This document shows positions 10,443-22,467 of a stretch of 64,000 nucleotides of DNA, piece by piece (within the stretch, counting starts at the first letter, position 1; every line of letters starts with the position of its first letter). Origin of the DNA: Streptomyces sp. DI166 (lineage in GTDB: Bacteria > Actinomycetota > Actinomycetes > Streptomycetales > Streptomycetaceae). Both the position numbers and the translations under genes were made by a program. Location: assembly GCF_900091315.1 (NCBI RefSeq), contig NZ_FLSP01000005.1:97839-161838 (forward strand). Reading direction: 5' to 3'. The notes under the pieces were generated by a model, which made no database searches, was not told the origin of the DNA, and worked only from the letters and a program-made list of their open reading frames with translations.

Positions 10443-11708
10443 ATGTCGGCAATGAGGAACACCAACTGGGACCGCCGCACCGTTCTGCGCGCCGCCATGG
10501 GCCTGGCCGCCGCCGGCGGTCTCGCCGCGTGCGGCAGCAACAACGGCCGCGGCGGCGGCTCGGGTTCGGGCACCAGCCTGACTCAGTACTTCCACGCCTA
10601 CGGCGAGGCGGGCACCGAGCAGGCGGTCAAGCGGTACGCGAAGGCGTACGACAAGGCGGACGTGTCCACGCAGTGGATCACCGGCTCCAACTTCGAGAGC
10701 AAGCTGTTCTCCGCGCTGCTCACCGACAACGCGCCCGACGTCTTCGAGTTCCACCCGCAGATACAGCTCGTCAAGAGCGGCCAGGTGGCCGATCTCACCG
10801 ACATCATCGAACCCGTCAAGGACGACTTCAACCAGGCCGACATCGCCTCGCACACCATCGACGGCAAGATCTGGGGCGTCCGCATGATCGACGACCCGCA
10901 GTTCTTCTACTACCGCAAGTCCATGCTGGAGGACGCCGGCATCGAACCCCCCACCACGCTGGACGAGTTGGTGGAGGCCGCCGCCAAGCTCACCACCAGC
11001 AAGGTCAAGGGCGTCTTCCTCGGCAACTCCGTCACCCCGGTGATGAACCCGCTGATCTGGTCCACCGGCGCGGACACCCTGGACGACAAGAACCAGATCG
11101 CCTACCACACCGACGCGGTCGCCGACGGCCTCGGCAAGCTGCGCACCATGTTCAAGGAGGGCCACCTCCTGCTGGACGCGCCCGCCGACTGGTGGGACCC
11201 CTCCGCGATCACCCAGGGCCTGGTCGCCATCCAGTGGTGCGGCATGTGGGCGATGCCGGTCATCGAGAAGGCGCTCGGCGACGACGTCGGCATCATCCCG
11301 TTCCCGGCCTCCGGTCCGGGCGGCAAGCAGGCGGTCACCAACGGCGGCTGGTCGATGTTCGTCAACGCCAAGTCCAAGCACCTGGACGAGGCGAAGGAGT
11401 ACGTCAAGTGGCTGTGGATCGACCAGAAGGAGTACCAGGAGGACTGGGCGCTGTCCTACGGCTTCCACATCCCGCCGCGCACCTCGCTCGCCGAGTCCGC
11501 CGACAAGCTCAAGACGGGCCTGGCCGCGGAGGGCGTGAAGCTCTTCAACGAGTTCGGCCACTTCGACAACCCGGCCTGGACCCAGGCCATGATCGTCGCC
11601 CTGGAGGGCGTCGTCGCCGACGCCGTACGCAAGGGCGGCAGCGCCGAGGCGGCCCTCGACAAGGCCGACAGGACGGTCAACCGCGAGCTGAAGAAGCTGT
11701 TCGGATAG
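10443..11708 (+). CDS. Sugar ABC transporter substrate-binding lipoprotein
   Basis: 421 residues from ATG 10443. Seen: a twin-arginine-like signal (DRRTVLRAAMG) with a lipobox whose modified residue would be Cys30 (GLAAC), a Gly/Ser linker, then a family 1 (maltose/MalE-type) extracellular solute-binding fold. Typical conserved stretches include PDVFEFHP, GVRMIDDPQFFYYRKSML and GGWSMFVNAKSK. It captures oligosaccharides outside the membrane and hands them to the two permeases that follow 24 bp downstream. No ATPase gene is in the operon. Family knowledge: in Streptomyces a shared MsiK-type ATPase often energises several sugar importers. Confidence 0.92.
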   Translation: MSAMRNTNWDRRTVLRAAMGLAAAGGLAACGSNNGRGGGSGSGTSLTQYFHAYGEAGTEQAVKRYAKAYDKADVSTQWITGSNFESKLFSALLTDNAPDVFEFHPQIQLVKSGQVADLTDIIEPVKDDFNQADIASHTIDGKIWGVRMIDDPQFFYYRKSMLEDAGIEPPTTLDELVEAAAKLTTSKVKGVFLGNSVTPVMNPLIWSTGADTLDDKNQIAYHTDAVADGLGKLRTMFKEGHLLLDAPADWWDPSAITQGLVAIQWCGMWAMPVIEKALGDDVGIIPFPASGPGGKQAVTNGGWSMFVNAKSKHLDEAKEYVKWLWIDQKEYQEDWALSYGFHIPPRTSLAESADKLKTGLAAEGVKLFNEFGHFDNPAWTQAMIVALEGVVADAVRKGGSAEAALDKADRTVNRELKKLFG

Positions 11709-11732
11709 GCCGGCGGAAGAGAACACCACGCC

Positions 11733-12698
11733 ATGTCGACGACCACCGCGCGCGGTGTCGCCAAGAGCCCCGCCGCCGAAGGGACCCCACCGGTCCCCCG
11801 GCGGCGCGGGGTCCGCGGCCGCACCCTCAACTTCTGGCTGTTCACCGGCCCGTTCCTGACCGGGCTCGTGATCTTCGTCTATGTGCCGATCGGCTGGAGC
11901 GCGTACCTGTCCTTCTTCGACGCGCGCTACACCGTCACCCCGAGTGAGTTCATCGGCTTCGACAACTACACGTACATGCTGACCAACGACAAGTTCGTCG
12001 AGTCGCTGGTCACCTTCACCGTCTTCGCCGCCCTCGTCGTCCCCGTCACCTGGGCGCTCTCGCTGGGCCTGGCGCTGCTGGTGAACCGGATCCGGTTCAT
12101 GCAGGCGTTCTTCCGGTCGGTGTTCTTCCTGCCGACCGCGGTCAGCTTCGTGGCCGCCTCGCTGATCTGGAAGATGTCCGTCTTCAGCGGCGTCCGCTTC
12201 GGCCTCGCCAACACCGTGCTCGGCTGGTTCGGCGTGGAGAACATCGCCTGGCTCGCCGACCCCAACCCGCCCTGGTACTGGCTGGTCATCGTCACCGTAC
12301 GGCTGTGGCTCCAGTCCGGCTTCTACATGATCCTGTTCCTGGCGGCCCTGCAGAACATCCCGCCGGAGCTGTACGAGGCCGCCGCCATCGACGGCGCCAA
12401 ACCCGGCTGGCAGACCTTCCGTTACGTCACCCTGCCCCAACTGCGGGCCACGTCCACCGCCGTGATCCTGCTGCTGCTCGTCGCCGCCTACCAGGCCTTC
12501 GACGAGTTCTTCAACCTGCTCGCCAAGACCACCTGGGGCAGGCCGCCCCTGGTCGAGCTGTACTACACGGCGCTCGGCGAGAACCAGGACTACGGCGCGG
12601 GCAGCGCGGGGGCCATGATCCTCACCCTGCTGATCTGCGTCGTCACCCTGCTCCAGGGCAGGCTCATGGGCTTCGGACGAGGGGAGGAGACCAAGTGA
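11733..12698 (+). CDS. Sugar ABC transporter permease (MalF type)
   Basis: 321 residues, ATG 11733. Seen: six predicted membrane segments beginning NFWLFTGPFLTGLVIFVYVPI, and the EAA loop EAAAIDGAKPGWQTFRYVTLPQL that contacts the ATPase. It works as a heterodimer with the next permease, whose GTG overlaps this stop (GTGA), indicating translational coupling. Substrate inferred from context: galacto-oligosaccharides released by the GH30 enzyme upstream. Confidence 0.93.
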   Translation: MSTTTARGVAKSPAAEGTPPVPRRRGVRGRTLNFWLFTGPFLTGLVIFVYVPIGWSAYLSFFDARYTVTPSEFIGFDNYTYMLTNDKFVESLVTFTVFAALVVPVTWALSLGLALLVNRIRFMQAFFRSVFFLPTAVSFVAASLIWKMSVFSGVRFGLANTVLGWFGVENIAWLADPNPPWYWLVIVTVRLWLQSGFYMILFLAALQNIPPELYEAAAIDGAKPGWQTFRYVTLPQLRATSTAVILLLLVAAYQAFDEFFNLLAKTTWGRPPLVELYYTALGENQDYGAGSAGAMILTLLICVVTLLQGRLMGFGRGEETK

Positions 12699-13531
12699 GG
12701 ACCCGCCGCACCACCACCGGCAGCACCGGCCTGTACCTCGCCACCGGCATCGCCGCCTTCCTCTTCCTCGTCCCCTTCTATCTGATCGTCCGCAACGCCC
12801 TGTCCACGGACGCCGAGATCACCGGCGAGAACTGGAAGTTCTTCCCCACCGACATCCAATGGGGCAACTTCACCGAGCTGTTCGACGATCCGACCGTCCC
12901 CTTCGGGCAGTCCCTGTGGAACTCCGCGGTCGTCGGCGTCCTGCACACCCTCGGCACCCTGCTGGTGTGCTCGCTCGCCGGGTACGGCCTGGCCCGCATC
13001 CCGTACCGGCACGCCAACAAGATCTTCTACGCCGTCCTGGTGACGCTGATGGTGCCGACCGCCGTCACCTTCGTGCCCAGCTTTGTGCTGGTCTCCTCGC
13101 TGGGCTGGGTCTCCACCCTGCGCGGACTGGTCATACCGGGGCTGTTCAGCGGTTTCACCTGCTTCCTGTTCCGGCAGTACTTCCTGGGGTTCCCCCGGGA
13201 GCTGGAGGAGGCGGCACGGGTGGACGGGCTCGGTTACTGGGGCGCGTACTGGCGGATCGTGGTGCCCAACTCGCTGAACTTCTTCGCGGCCATCGCCACC
13301 ATCACCTTCATCAGCGGCTGGAACGCCTTCCTGTGGCCCCTGGTCATCGGCCAGGACCAGCAGGCGTGGACGGTGCAGGTGGCGCTCTCCTCGTACATGA
13401 CCAACCAGACCGTCAACTTCCATCTGATCTTCATGGCCACCGCCGTGTCCATCCTGCCCCTGGTGTTCGTGTTCCTGTTCCTCCAGCGCTGGCTGGTGCA
13501 GGGCGTCGCGCAGACCGGCATCAAGGGCTGA
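12695..13531 (+). CDS. Sugar ABC transporter permease (MalG type)
   Basis: 278 residues from GTG 12695, overlapping the previous stop by 4 bp, with GGGGAGGAG upstream. Seen: N-terminal membrane helix LYLATGIAAFLFLVPFYLIV, further helices, and the EAA loop EAARVDGLGYWGAYWRIVVPNSL. It is the second half of the importer channel. lacZ starts 12 bp after its stop, so uptake and hydrolysis are one transcription unit. Confidence 0.93.
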   Translation: MRTRRTTTGSTGLYLATGIAAFLFLVPFYLIVRNALSTDAEITGENWKFFPTDIQWGNFTELFDDPTVPFGQSLWNSAVVGVLHTLGTLLVCSLAGYGLARIPYRHANKIFYAVLVTLMVPTAVTFVPSFVLVSSLGWVSTLRGLVIPGLFSGFTCFLFRQYFLGFPRELEEAARVDGLGYWGAYWRIVVPNSLNFFAAIATITFISGWNAFLWPLVIGQDQQAWTVQVALSSYMTNQTVNFHLIFMATAVSILPLVFVFLFLQRWLVQGVAQTGIKG

Positions 13532-16405
<2,874 letters not shown>

Positions 16406-16412
16406 TGACCCC

Positions 16413-16438
16413 GGGGCGGCACCCCCGGGTGCCGCCCC
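16413..16438 (+). terminator. Strong hairpin terminator after lacZ
   Basis: Perfect 12-bp arms GGGGCGGCACCC (16413-16424) and GGGTGCCGCCCC (16427-16438). It lies 8 bases after the lacZ stop and ends the galactan operon. Confidence 0.75.
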
Positions 16439-16465
16439 CCGACACCGAGAGAGGCACCCCCCACC

Positions 16466-17779
16466 ATGAGACGGCTCCTCGGCACCCTCACCGCCGCCGC
16501 GCTGGCCCTCACCGGCCTCGCCGCCACTCCGGCGGCGGCAGCATCCGACTCCGGCTCGTTCAACGTGCTCACCTACAACATCGCGGGCCTGCCCCTCGGC
16601 CTCGGTGACAGCGACCCGGAGACGAACACCCCGCTGATCGGCCGGCGGCTCGGCCCGTACGACATCGTCAATGTGCAGGAGGACTTCAACTACCACGCCT
16701 CCCTGTACGCCAACGACACCCACCCGTACCGCACACCGACCAGCGGCGGTGCGGGCTTCGGCGACGGTCTCAACACGCTGTCCGACTTCGTCTTCGAGGA
16801 CTTCCAGCGAGTCCGCTGGAGCGACTGCACCGGCACCAACTGCCTCACCCCCAAGGGCTTCTCGCTCGCCCGGGTGCGGCTCGCCGAGGGCGTGTTCGTC
16901 GACCTGTACAACGTGCACACCAACGCCGACACCGACGACGCGGCCCTCGCCGCCCGCCGCGCCAACATCGAGCAGCTGTCGGCCTTCGTCCGGGCCAACT
17001 CGGCCGGGAACGCGGTGATCGTCATGGGCGACACCAACACCCGGTACACCCGCGAGGGCGACAACATCCGTACCCTGCTCGCCGAGAACGGTCTGCGCGA
17101 CCCGTGGGTCGACCTGGTCAGGGGCGGTGCGGCACCCGCGCCGGGCAGCGAGCCGCTGGTCTGCGACGCCGAGGCGCCGACCGACGACTGCGAGGTCGTC
17201 GACAAGGTCCTCTACCGGGGCAGCGGCCTGGTCTCCCTCGACGCCACCCGCTACGCCAACGAGTGGGCGTCCTTCCTGCGCTCCGACGGAGAGCACCTCT
17301 CGGACCACTTCCCGCACACCGTCGGCTTCTCCTACACCCTCAACCCGTCCCTGCGGGCCAGTGACTTCTTCGGCGGCCCGCACGGCACCGCCTTCAACGA
17401 CGCGGACGACCTCCCGGCCACCCCGGCTCCGCGCACCCTCACCCTGCGCGGCGGCTCCCGCCTGGACGCCGTGTCGCTCACCCACGACGGCGGTACGACG
17501 CTCGCCCACGGCGGCACGGGCGGCACCGCGACCTCGCTGACCCTGGCCTCCGGCGAGCACCTGACCTCGGTGCGGCTGACGCAGGGTCAGAAGGACGGCC
17601 GTACAAGGATCTTCTCGGCGTCCTTCGGCACGGACGCGGGCCGCACGCTGTCCGCCGGTACGGCGACGGCCGACGCGAGGACCTTCACCGCGCCGGCCGG
17701 CTGGCAGATCGTGGGCTTCACGGGAAGGGCCGGGGACGAGATCGACAAGCTGGGGGTGCTGTACGCGCCGATCGGCTGA
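16466..17779 (+). CDS. Secreted endonuclease/exonuclease/phosphatase-fold hydrolase with jacalin-like lectin domain
   Basis: 437 residues, ATG 16466. Seen: signal peptide (MRRLLGTLTAAALALTGLAA, cleaved near residue 27). An EEP/DNase I-like catalytic domain follows (about 30-310) with metal and catalytic motifs LTYNIAGLP, VQEDFNYH, NVHTNAD, VMGDTNTR and LSDHFPH. A C-terminal segment of about 110 residues starts at TLTLRGGSRLDAVSL and ends GWQIVGFTGRAGDEIDKLGVLYAPI, the pattern of a jacalin-like beta-prism lectin. Family knowledge: the EEP fold covers sphingomyelinases, phosphodiesterases and nucleases; the nearest class here looks like secreted sphingomyelinase C-like proteins, but the substrate is not settled. 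It stands after the lacZ terminator and meets the ABC permease gene tail to tail with only 6 bp between. Confidence 0.8.
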   Translation: MRRLLGTLTAAALALTGLAATPAAAASDSGSFNVLTYNIAGLPLGLGDSDPETNTPLIGRRLGPYDIVNVQEDFNYHASLYANDTHPYRTPTSGGAGFGDGLNTLSDFVFEDFQRVRWSDCTGTNCLTPKGFSLARVRLAEGVFVDLYNVHTNADTDDAALAARRANIEQLSAFVRANSAGNAVIVMGDTNTRYTREGDNIRTLLAENGLRDPWVDLVRGGAAPAPGSEPLVCDAEAPTDDCEVVDKVLYRGSGLVSLDATRYANEWASFLRSDGEHLSDHFPHTVGFSYTLNPSLRASDFFGGPHGTAFNDADDLPATPAPRTLTLRGGSRLDAVSLTHDGGTTLAHGGTGGTATSLTLASGEHLTSVRLTQGQKDGRTRIFSASFGTDAGRTLSAGTATADARTFTAPAGWQIVGFTGRAGDEIDKLGVLYAPIG

Positions 17780-17785
17780 CGGCGT

Positions 17786-20101
17786 TCACTCGTTGCGCAG
17801 CACCTCCGCCGCGGTCAGCCGCCCGGCCCGCCGCGCCGGGACCAGCGCTCCCAGCACCGCGATGACGATCCCGGCGAGGGCCAGTCCCGCCAGGGCCGGG
17901 GCCTGCCACACATCGGTCATGTACGAGGGCAGGGTGATGTCCACGGCGTCCGCCATGCGCGGTACGACCATCCGGTGCCCGGCGACGCCGAGCGGCACCC
18001 CGAGCAGGGAGCCGAGCGCCCCGAGCACCGCCATCGAGGTCACCTTCATCACCGTGACCTGGGCCGGAGTCATGCCGATCGACTTCAGCATGCCCAAGTC
18101 CCGGCGGCGGTCGCGGGTGTTGAGGACGACCGTGTGGAAGACGCCGAGGGCGGCGACCAGGGCCAGCAGTGTGGTGAGCGCGGCGGCCGAGCCGACGACG
18201 GTCTGCGTGACGGAGTTGGGGCCGGTGAGGGCCGGTGACAGGCCCCGGTCGGCGGCGCGCGCGGCGCGGGCGTAGGCGTCCGCGTCGGCTCCGGGGCGCA
18301 GCAGCACGTGGTAGGCGATGGGGTCCTCGTCCGGTGCCAGTGCCCTCAGCGTCCGCCAATCTCCCACGATCATCCGGGAGTTGGTCTGCATCACCTCCCC
18401 GACCACGCGTACCCGTTCGCTCCGTCCGCCGCGCTCCAGGCGCACGGTGTCGCCGACGCGCAGTCCGTTCTGCCGTAGGAAGGCCGATCCTGCGACGATC
18501 TCGCCGGGGGCCCGGTGCCAACGCCCGTCGGTGAGCATGTCGTCCAGGCGCGGCCGGTCACCCCGGCGCCCTTCGAGCATCACCTCCTGCGCGGAGCCCG
18601 CCATCCCGACCTCGACATCGGCCCGCGCGGTGACCTCGCGCGCCCCCGGCAGCCCGGCGAGCAGTTCGTGCAGGGCGCGGTCGCCGTGCTCGGGGCGGAT
18701 CTCGCGGCCGTCCTCGTGTGCGCCGACGTACACCGTGAGGTCGTAGGCGCCGCGCCCCGCGTTGCCGAAGCGGTCCATGGTGGTGGCGAGGCCGGTCGCG
18801 AAGGTGACGGTCGCCGCGCCGAGGACGACGGCGGCGAGGGTGAGCGCGCTGCGTCCCGGCCGGGCGAACGGCAGCCCCATGCCGAGGCTCACCGGCCGGG
18901 GCAGCGGGCTCCCGGCCAGCCTCCGCTGGACGGCGAGCGCCCGCCCGGCGCGGGGCGCGCTGCCCGCGCTGATGGCCCGCGCCGCCGACATGCGGTGGGC
19001 GCGCAGTGCCGGGGCGAGCGCGGCCAGGACGCAGACGGCGGGCATGCCGAGCAGGGCGACGGCGTTCACCCAGGGGGCGATGGACACACTGCCGTGCAGG
19101 ATGCCGGCGTCGGGCCCGGAGAAGACGAAGTCGAAGAAGGGGCGTGCCAGCAGGTTGCCCGCCGCCGCGCCGAGGGCGCAGCCCAGCACGGACGGGACGG
19201 AGATCATCGTGAGGTAGACGGCGACGACCTGACCGGGCGTGAACCCGATCGACTTCAGTACGCCGATGTGCCGGAACCCGGAGATCACGGCGCCGCTGAC
19301 GACGTTGCCGATGATGAGCACGGAGACCGAGATCCCGAGCACGCCGAAGGCCATGAGGTAGGGCGTGTACGCGCGGGCCGAGCCGCTCACCCGCTCCTTG
19401 AGTCCGAGGTAGGTGCGGGCGGCGGTCAGGGCGTCGGCGGGGAGTTCCTCGGTGACCGTGGCGAGTCCGGCGCGCAGGCGGTCCTCGGAGGACGTGCCGT
19501 CGGTGAGGCGCAGCAGCAGTTGGGACGCCCGCGGGGCGAGGGCGTCGGCCTGGCCGGGGGTCACCCAGGCGTCGGCGGTGCCGCTGAGGCCGTAGGCGAA
19601 GCCGACGACGGTGAGGCGGGGGCCCGAGGGGATGGTGAGGGTCTTGCCGAGGTCGTCGGGGGCCCAGTCGCGGTCCCGGTTGAGGACGACCTCGCCGGGC
19701 CGGGTGGCCCAGCGTCCCGCCCACACGTCGAGCCGGTCCACGTCGGCGTCGGGGTCGGCGCGTCCGACCACGGTGATCTGCCGTCCGAGGCCGAAGGTCA
19801 TGGCGTCCTGCGGCAGGGCGACGGAGGCTTCCGGATACGGGCCCGCGACGGCCTCGACGCCGGGCTGCCGGGCCGCCCGCGCGAGCGCCGCGTCGGAGGC
19901 GGCGGCGCGGTCGAAGGAGGCGACGACATGAGGGCCGCGCTGCTGGGCGAAGGCCTTGTCGAAGGGGGCGGAGGCGGCGTCGACCAGGCCGAGGGCGACC
20001 ACGAGCGCGGCCGTGGAGGTGAGGGTGACCAGGGCGATCACGGTCGTCTGGAGCAGGCGCCGCCGTACGGCCGCGCGTGCGGTCCGCCACACGGCCCTCA
20101 T
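17786..20101 (-). CDS. FtsX/MacB-type ABC transporter permease
   Basis: 771 residues from ATG 20101, whose codon overlaps the stop of the ATPase gene (ATGA). Seen: an N-terminal membrane helix (LLQTTVIALVTLTSTAALVVALGL), a long extracytoplasmic region, and two FtsX-like four-helix modules (about 240-370 and 640-771) with SIGFTPGQVVAVYL and the duplicate SIGMTPAQVTVMKV. Family knowledge: such 10-TM permeases act in lipoprotein, peptide or antibiotic efflux rather than nutrient import. Together with the ATPase it is divergent from a two-component system, an arrangement typical of cell-envelope-stress or antimicrobial-peptide detoxification modules. Confidence 0.88.
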   Translation of the reverse strand: MRAVWRTARAAVRRRLLQTTVIALVTLTSTAALVVALGLVDAASAPFDKAFAQQRGPHVVASFDRAAASDAALARAARQPGVEAVAGPYPEASVALPQDAMTFGLGRQITVVGRADPDADVDRLDVWAGRWATRPGEVVLNRDRDWAPDDLGKTLTIPSGPRLTVVGFAYGLSGTADAWVTPGQADALAPRASQLLLRLTDGTSSEDRLRAGLATVTEELPADALTAARTYLGLKERVSGSARAYTPYLMAFGVLGISVSVLIIGNVVSGAVISGFRHIGVLKSIGFTPGQVVAVYLTMISVPSVLGCALGAAAGNLLARPFFDFVFSGPDAGILHGSVSIAPWVNAVALLGMPAVCVLAALAPALRAHRMSAARAISAGSAPRAGRALAVQRRLAGSPLPRPVSLGMGLPFARPGRSALTLAAVVLGAATVTFATGLATTMDRFGNAGRGAYDLTVYVGAHEDGREIRPEHGDRALHELLAGLPGAREVTARADVEVGMAGSAQEVMLEGRRGDRPRLDDMLTDGRWHRAPGEIVAGSAFLRQNGLRVGDTVRLERGGRSERVRVVGEVMQTNSRMIVGDWRTLRALAPDEDPIAYHVLLRPGADADAYARAARAADRGLSPALTGPNSVTQTVVGSAAALTTLLALVAALGVFHTVVLNTRDRRRDLGMLKSIGMTPAQVTVMKVTSMAVLGALGSLLGVPLGVAGHRMVVPRMADAVDITLPSYMTDVWQAPALAGLALAGIVIAVLGALVPARRAGRLTAAEVLRNE

Positions 20102-20799
20102 GCGGACGGCTCCAGGGTGTGCTCGCCGGTGACCCGGCCGTCGGCGAACTCGACGATCCGGCCGGCGCAGCGCCTGGCCAGGTGCTCGTCGTGGGTGACC
20201 AGGATGAGTGTCTGGCCGATCTGGTTGAGGTCGATCAGCAGGTCCATCACCTGTTCCCCGGACCGGCTGTCCAGGGCGCCGGTCGGCTCGTCGGCGAGCA
20301 GCAGCGCGGGACGGTTCATCAACGCCCGCGCCACGGCGACGCGTTGGCGTTCGCCGCCGCTGAGGAGCGCCGGGTAGGCGTTGCGCCGGTCGGCGATGCC
20401 GAGTTCCTCGAACAGCTCCAGGGCGCGGCGGCGGGCCTGGCGGGCCGGGGTGCCGGTCAACTGGGCGGCCAGGGCCACGTTGTCGAGCGCCGAGAGGTCG
20501 TCGATGAGGTTGAAGAACTGGAAGATCATGCCGATCCGCCGCCGCCGGTACAGGGCGAGCTGCTTCTCGGACAGCTCGCCCACGTTCTCCCCCTGCACGA
20601 CGACGGACCCCGCGGTCGGCCGGTCGAGCCCGGCGATCATGTTGAGCAGCGTCGACTTGCCGCACCCCGAGGGGCCCATCACGGCGACGGCCTCCCCCGC
20701 GCCGATCCGCAGTGACACCCCGTCCAGTGCCGTGGTCTCGCCGTACTCCTTGCGCACTCCGTCGAGTTGAACGACGGCCCCGCTGTCCTGTGCTGTCAT
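20098..20799 (-). CDS. ABC transporter ATP-binding protein (MacB/LolD type)
   Basis: 233 residues from ATG 20799. An upstream in-frame ATG at 20835 has its purine run too close to be a working RBS. No clear Shine-Dalgarno precedes 20799 either, so the mRNA may be leaderless. Seen: Walker A GPSGCGKST, Q-loop, signature LSGGERQRVAVARAL, Walker B LLLADEPTGALD and H-loop THD. The FtsX-type partner follows with a 4-bp overlap. It faces the histidine kinase gene across about 140 bp that contain repeated palindromes. Confidence 0.92.
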   Translation of the reverse strand: MTAQDSGAVVQLDGVRKEYGETTALDGVSLRIGAGEAVAVMGPSGCGKSTLLNMIAGLDRPTAGSVVVQGENVGELSEKQLALYRRRRIGMIFQFFNLIDDLSALDNVALAAQLTGTPARQARRRALELFEELGIADRRNAYPALLSGGERQRVAVARALMNRPALLLADEPTGALDSRSGEQVMDLLIDLNQIGQTLILVTHDEHLARRCAGRIVEFADGRVTGEHTLEPSA

Positions 20800-20832
20800 G
20801 CCGAGGACGCTACGGCGCACCGGCGGAGCGGA

Positions 20833-20896
20833 CATCCCTCCGGGGATGGCACCTGGGGCGGCTGCTCATCCCGGGGATGCAGGGCGCTGCATCCCC
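20833..20896. promoter_or_regulatory. Iterated CATCCC/GGGATG palindromes between the ABC exporter and two-component genes
   Basis: Three related palindromes: CATCCCTCCGGGGATG (20833-20848), CATCCCGGGGATG (20867-20879) and GGGGATGCAG-GGCG-CTGCATCCCC (20873-20896), the last with perfect 10-bp arms. They fill the divergent intergenic region. Candidate binding sites for the response regulator encoded next door (inference). Confidence 0.55.
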
Positions 20897-20937
20897 CGGC
20901 CGATGCGCGGGCGGCGGACGTCTGCGAAGGTGGACCC

Positions 20938-21750
20938 GTGTGGGAGTCGACGGCGTTGGTCACGGGGTGGGTCGCGGTGGTGTGCCTGGCGGTGGAGCTG
21001 GTACGGACCCGGCGGCGCTGGCGGGCGGCCGTCGGGGAACGCGGCTGGCTGCTGGAACGGGAGCGGGAGAACGCGGCGCAGGCGGCGGTGGAGGCCGAAC
21101 GGGACCGTATCGCCCGCGAGTTGCACGACATCGTGAGCCACAACGTCAGCCTCATGGTGGTGCAGGCCGGGGCGGCGCGCGAGGTGCTCGGCACCATGCC
21201 GGACGAGGCGGTGACGGCGCTGCGCGCGGTGGAGGACGCGGGCCGCGGGGCGATGACGGACCTGCGGCATCTGCTGGGCGTCCTGGCCCCGGCACAGGAC
21301 GGCGCGGACGGCGAGGACGGCGGCCCGGGGAGCACGGCCCCGCAGCCGGGACTCGACCGGCTCGGCACCCTCGTCGACCGGATCTCCTTCGCCGGGCTGC
21401 CGGTCGAGGTGCGGATCTCCGGGGAGCCGCGCCCGCTGCCGCAGGGGGTGGACGTGACGGCGTACCGCATCGTGCAGGAGGCCCTCACCAACGCGCTGCG
21501 GCACGGCGACGGCGGCAAGGCCGAGGTGACCGTGCGGTACGCGGACCACGCCCTGCGGGTGGAGGTCCTCAGCACCGGCCCGAGCGTGCTGACCGGCCAG
21601 GCCCCGCCCCCGCCGACCCGGCAGGGGACGGGACGCGGGCTGCTGGGACTGCGCGAGAGGGTCGCGGTGTACGGCGGTGACCTGGACGCCCGACGGCGCC
21701 TCGGCGGCGGTTTCCGGGTCCGCGCGCGCATCCCGCTGGACCGGCCGTGA
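20938..21750 (+). CDS. Two-component sensor histidine kinase (NarL/DesK-type partner)
   Basis: 270 residues from GTG 20938 with GAAGGTGG upstream. Seen: one N-terminal membrane helix (ALVTGWVAVVCLAVELV), a HisKA_3 dimerisation/phosphoacceptor helix with His63 in ARELHDIVSHNVSLMVVQAG, and a HATPase_c domain (EALTNALRHG N-box; GRGLLGLRERV G-box). There is almost no extracellular sensing domain, so this is an intramembrane-type kinase; family knowledge is that such kinases often sense through an associated ABC transporter. Its stop overlaps the response regulator start, and an FtsX-type ABC exporter is divergent. Confidence 0.9.
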   Translation: MWESTALVTGWVAVVCLAVELVRTRRRWRAAVGERGWLLERERENAAQAAVEAERDRIARELHDIVSHNVSLMVVQAGAAREVLGTMPDEAVTALRAVEDAGRGAMTDLRHLLGVLAPAQDGADGEDGGPGSTAPQPGLDRLGTLVDRISFAGLPVEVRISGEPRPLPQGVDVTAYRIVQEALTNALRHGDGGKAEVTVRYADHALRVEVLSTGPSVLTGQAPPPPTRQGTGRGLLGLRERVAVYGGDLDARRRLGGGFRVRARIPLDRP

Positions 21751-22403
21751 CGGCGCCCCGGGTACTGGTCGTCGACGACCAGACGCTGATCCGCACCGGT
21801 TTCCGGCTGATCCTCACCGCGCGCGGCATCGAGGTGGTGGGCGAGGCCGCGGACGGCGCCGAAGCGGTGTCCGCGGCGCGGGAGTTGCGGCCGGACGTCA
21901 CCCTGATGGACATCCGCATGCCGACGATGGACGGCCTGGAGGCGACCCGCCGTATCCTCCAGCACCTGCCGGACTGCCGGGTGTTGATGCTGACCACCTT
22001 CGACCTGGACCACTACGTCTACACGGCCCTGTCGATGGGCGCGAGCGGCTTCCTCCTCAAGGACGTCACGCCCGAGCACCTGGCGTCCGCGGTACGCCTG
22101 GTGAACACCGGCGACGCCCTGCTGGCCCCCTCCATCACCCGCCGCCTGGTGGAGCGCTTCGCCGACACCGCGCCCGCGCCGCCGCCCCCCGCCCTGTCGA
22201 ACCTCACCCCCAGGGAACGGGAGGTCCTGGCCCTCCTCGGCCGGGGGCTGTCCAACACGGAGCTGGCCGAGCACCTCACCCTCAGCGAGGCGACGGTGAA
22301 GTCCCATGTGGCCCGTATCTTCGCCAAACTGTCCCTGCGCGACCGGGCGCAGGCGGTGGTGCTGGCGTACGAGACGGGGCTGGTGAAGCCGGGATCGGTG
22401 TGA
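21747..22403 (+). CDS. NarL/FixJ-family response regulator
   Basis: 218 residues from GTG 21747 (GTGA overlap with the kinase). Seen: receiver domain with acidic pocket VVDDQ and phosphoacceptor Asp55 in LMDIRMP, conserved Lys in FLLKD, and a C-terminal LuxR-type helix-turn-helix (LTPREREVLALLGRGLSNTELAEHLTLSEATVKSHVARI). It pairs with the upstream kinase. The obvious target is the divergent ABC exporter, through the palindromes at 20833-20896. Confidence 0.94.
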   Translation: MTAPRVLVVDDQTLIRTGFRLILTARGIEVVGEAADGAEAVSAARELRPDVTLMDIRMPTMDGLEATRRILQHLPDCRVLMLTTFDLDHYVYTALSMGASGFLLKDVTPEHLASAVRLVNTGDALLAPSITRRLVERFADTAPAPPPPALSNLTPREREVLALLGRGLSNTELAEHLTLSEATVKSHVARIFAKLSLRDRAQAVVLAYETGLVKPGSV

Positions 22404-22467
22404 GACGCCGGATACCCTAGACCCCTTAGTTTCACGGCTAGTACCACCAGCATCCGGAGGGAGCCCC

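Noticed and set aside
10383..12440. 685-codon minus-strand open frame opposite the substrate-binding protein and first permease
   Set aside because: No RBS, no domain, His/Asp/Gly/Val-rich composition typical of an antisense frame.
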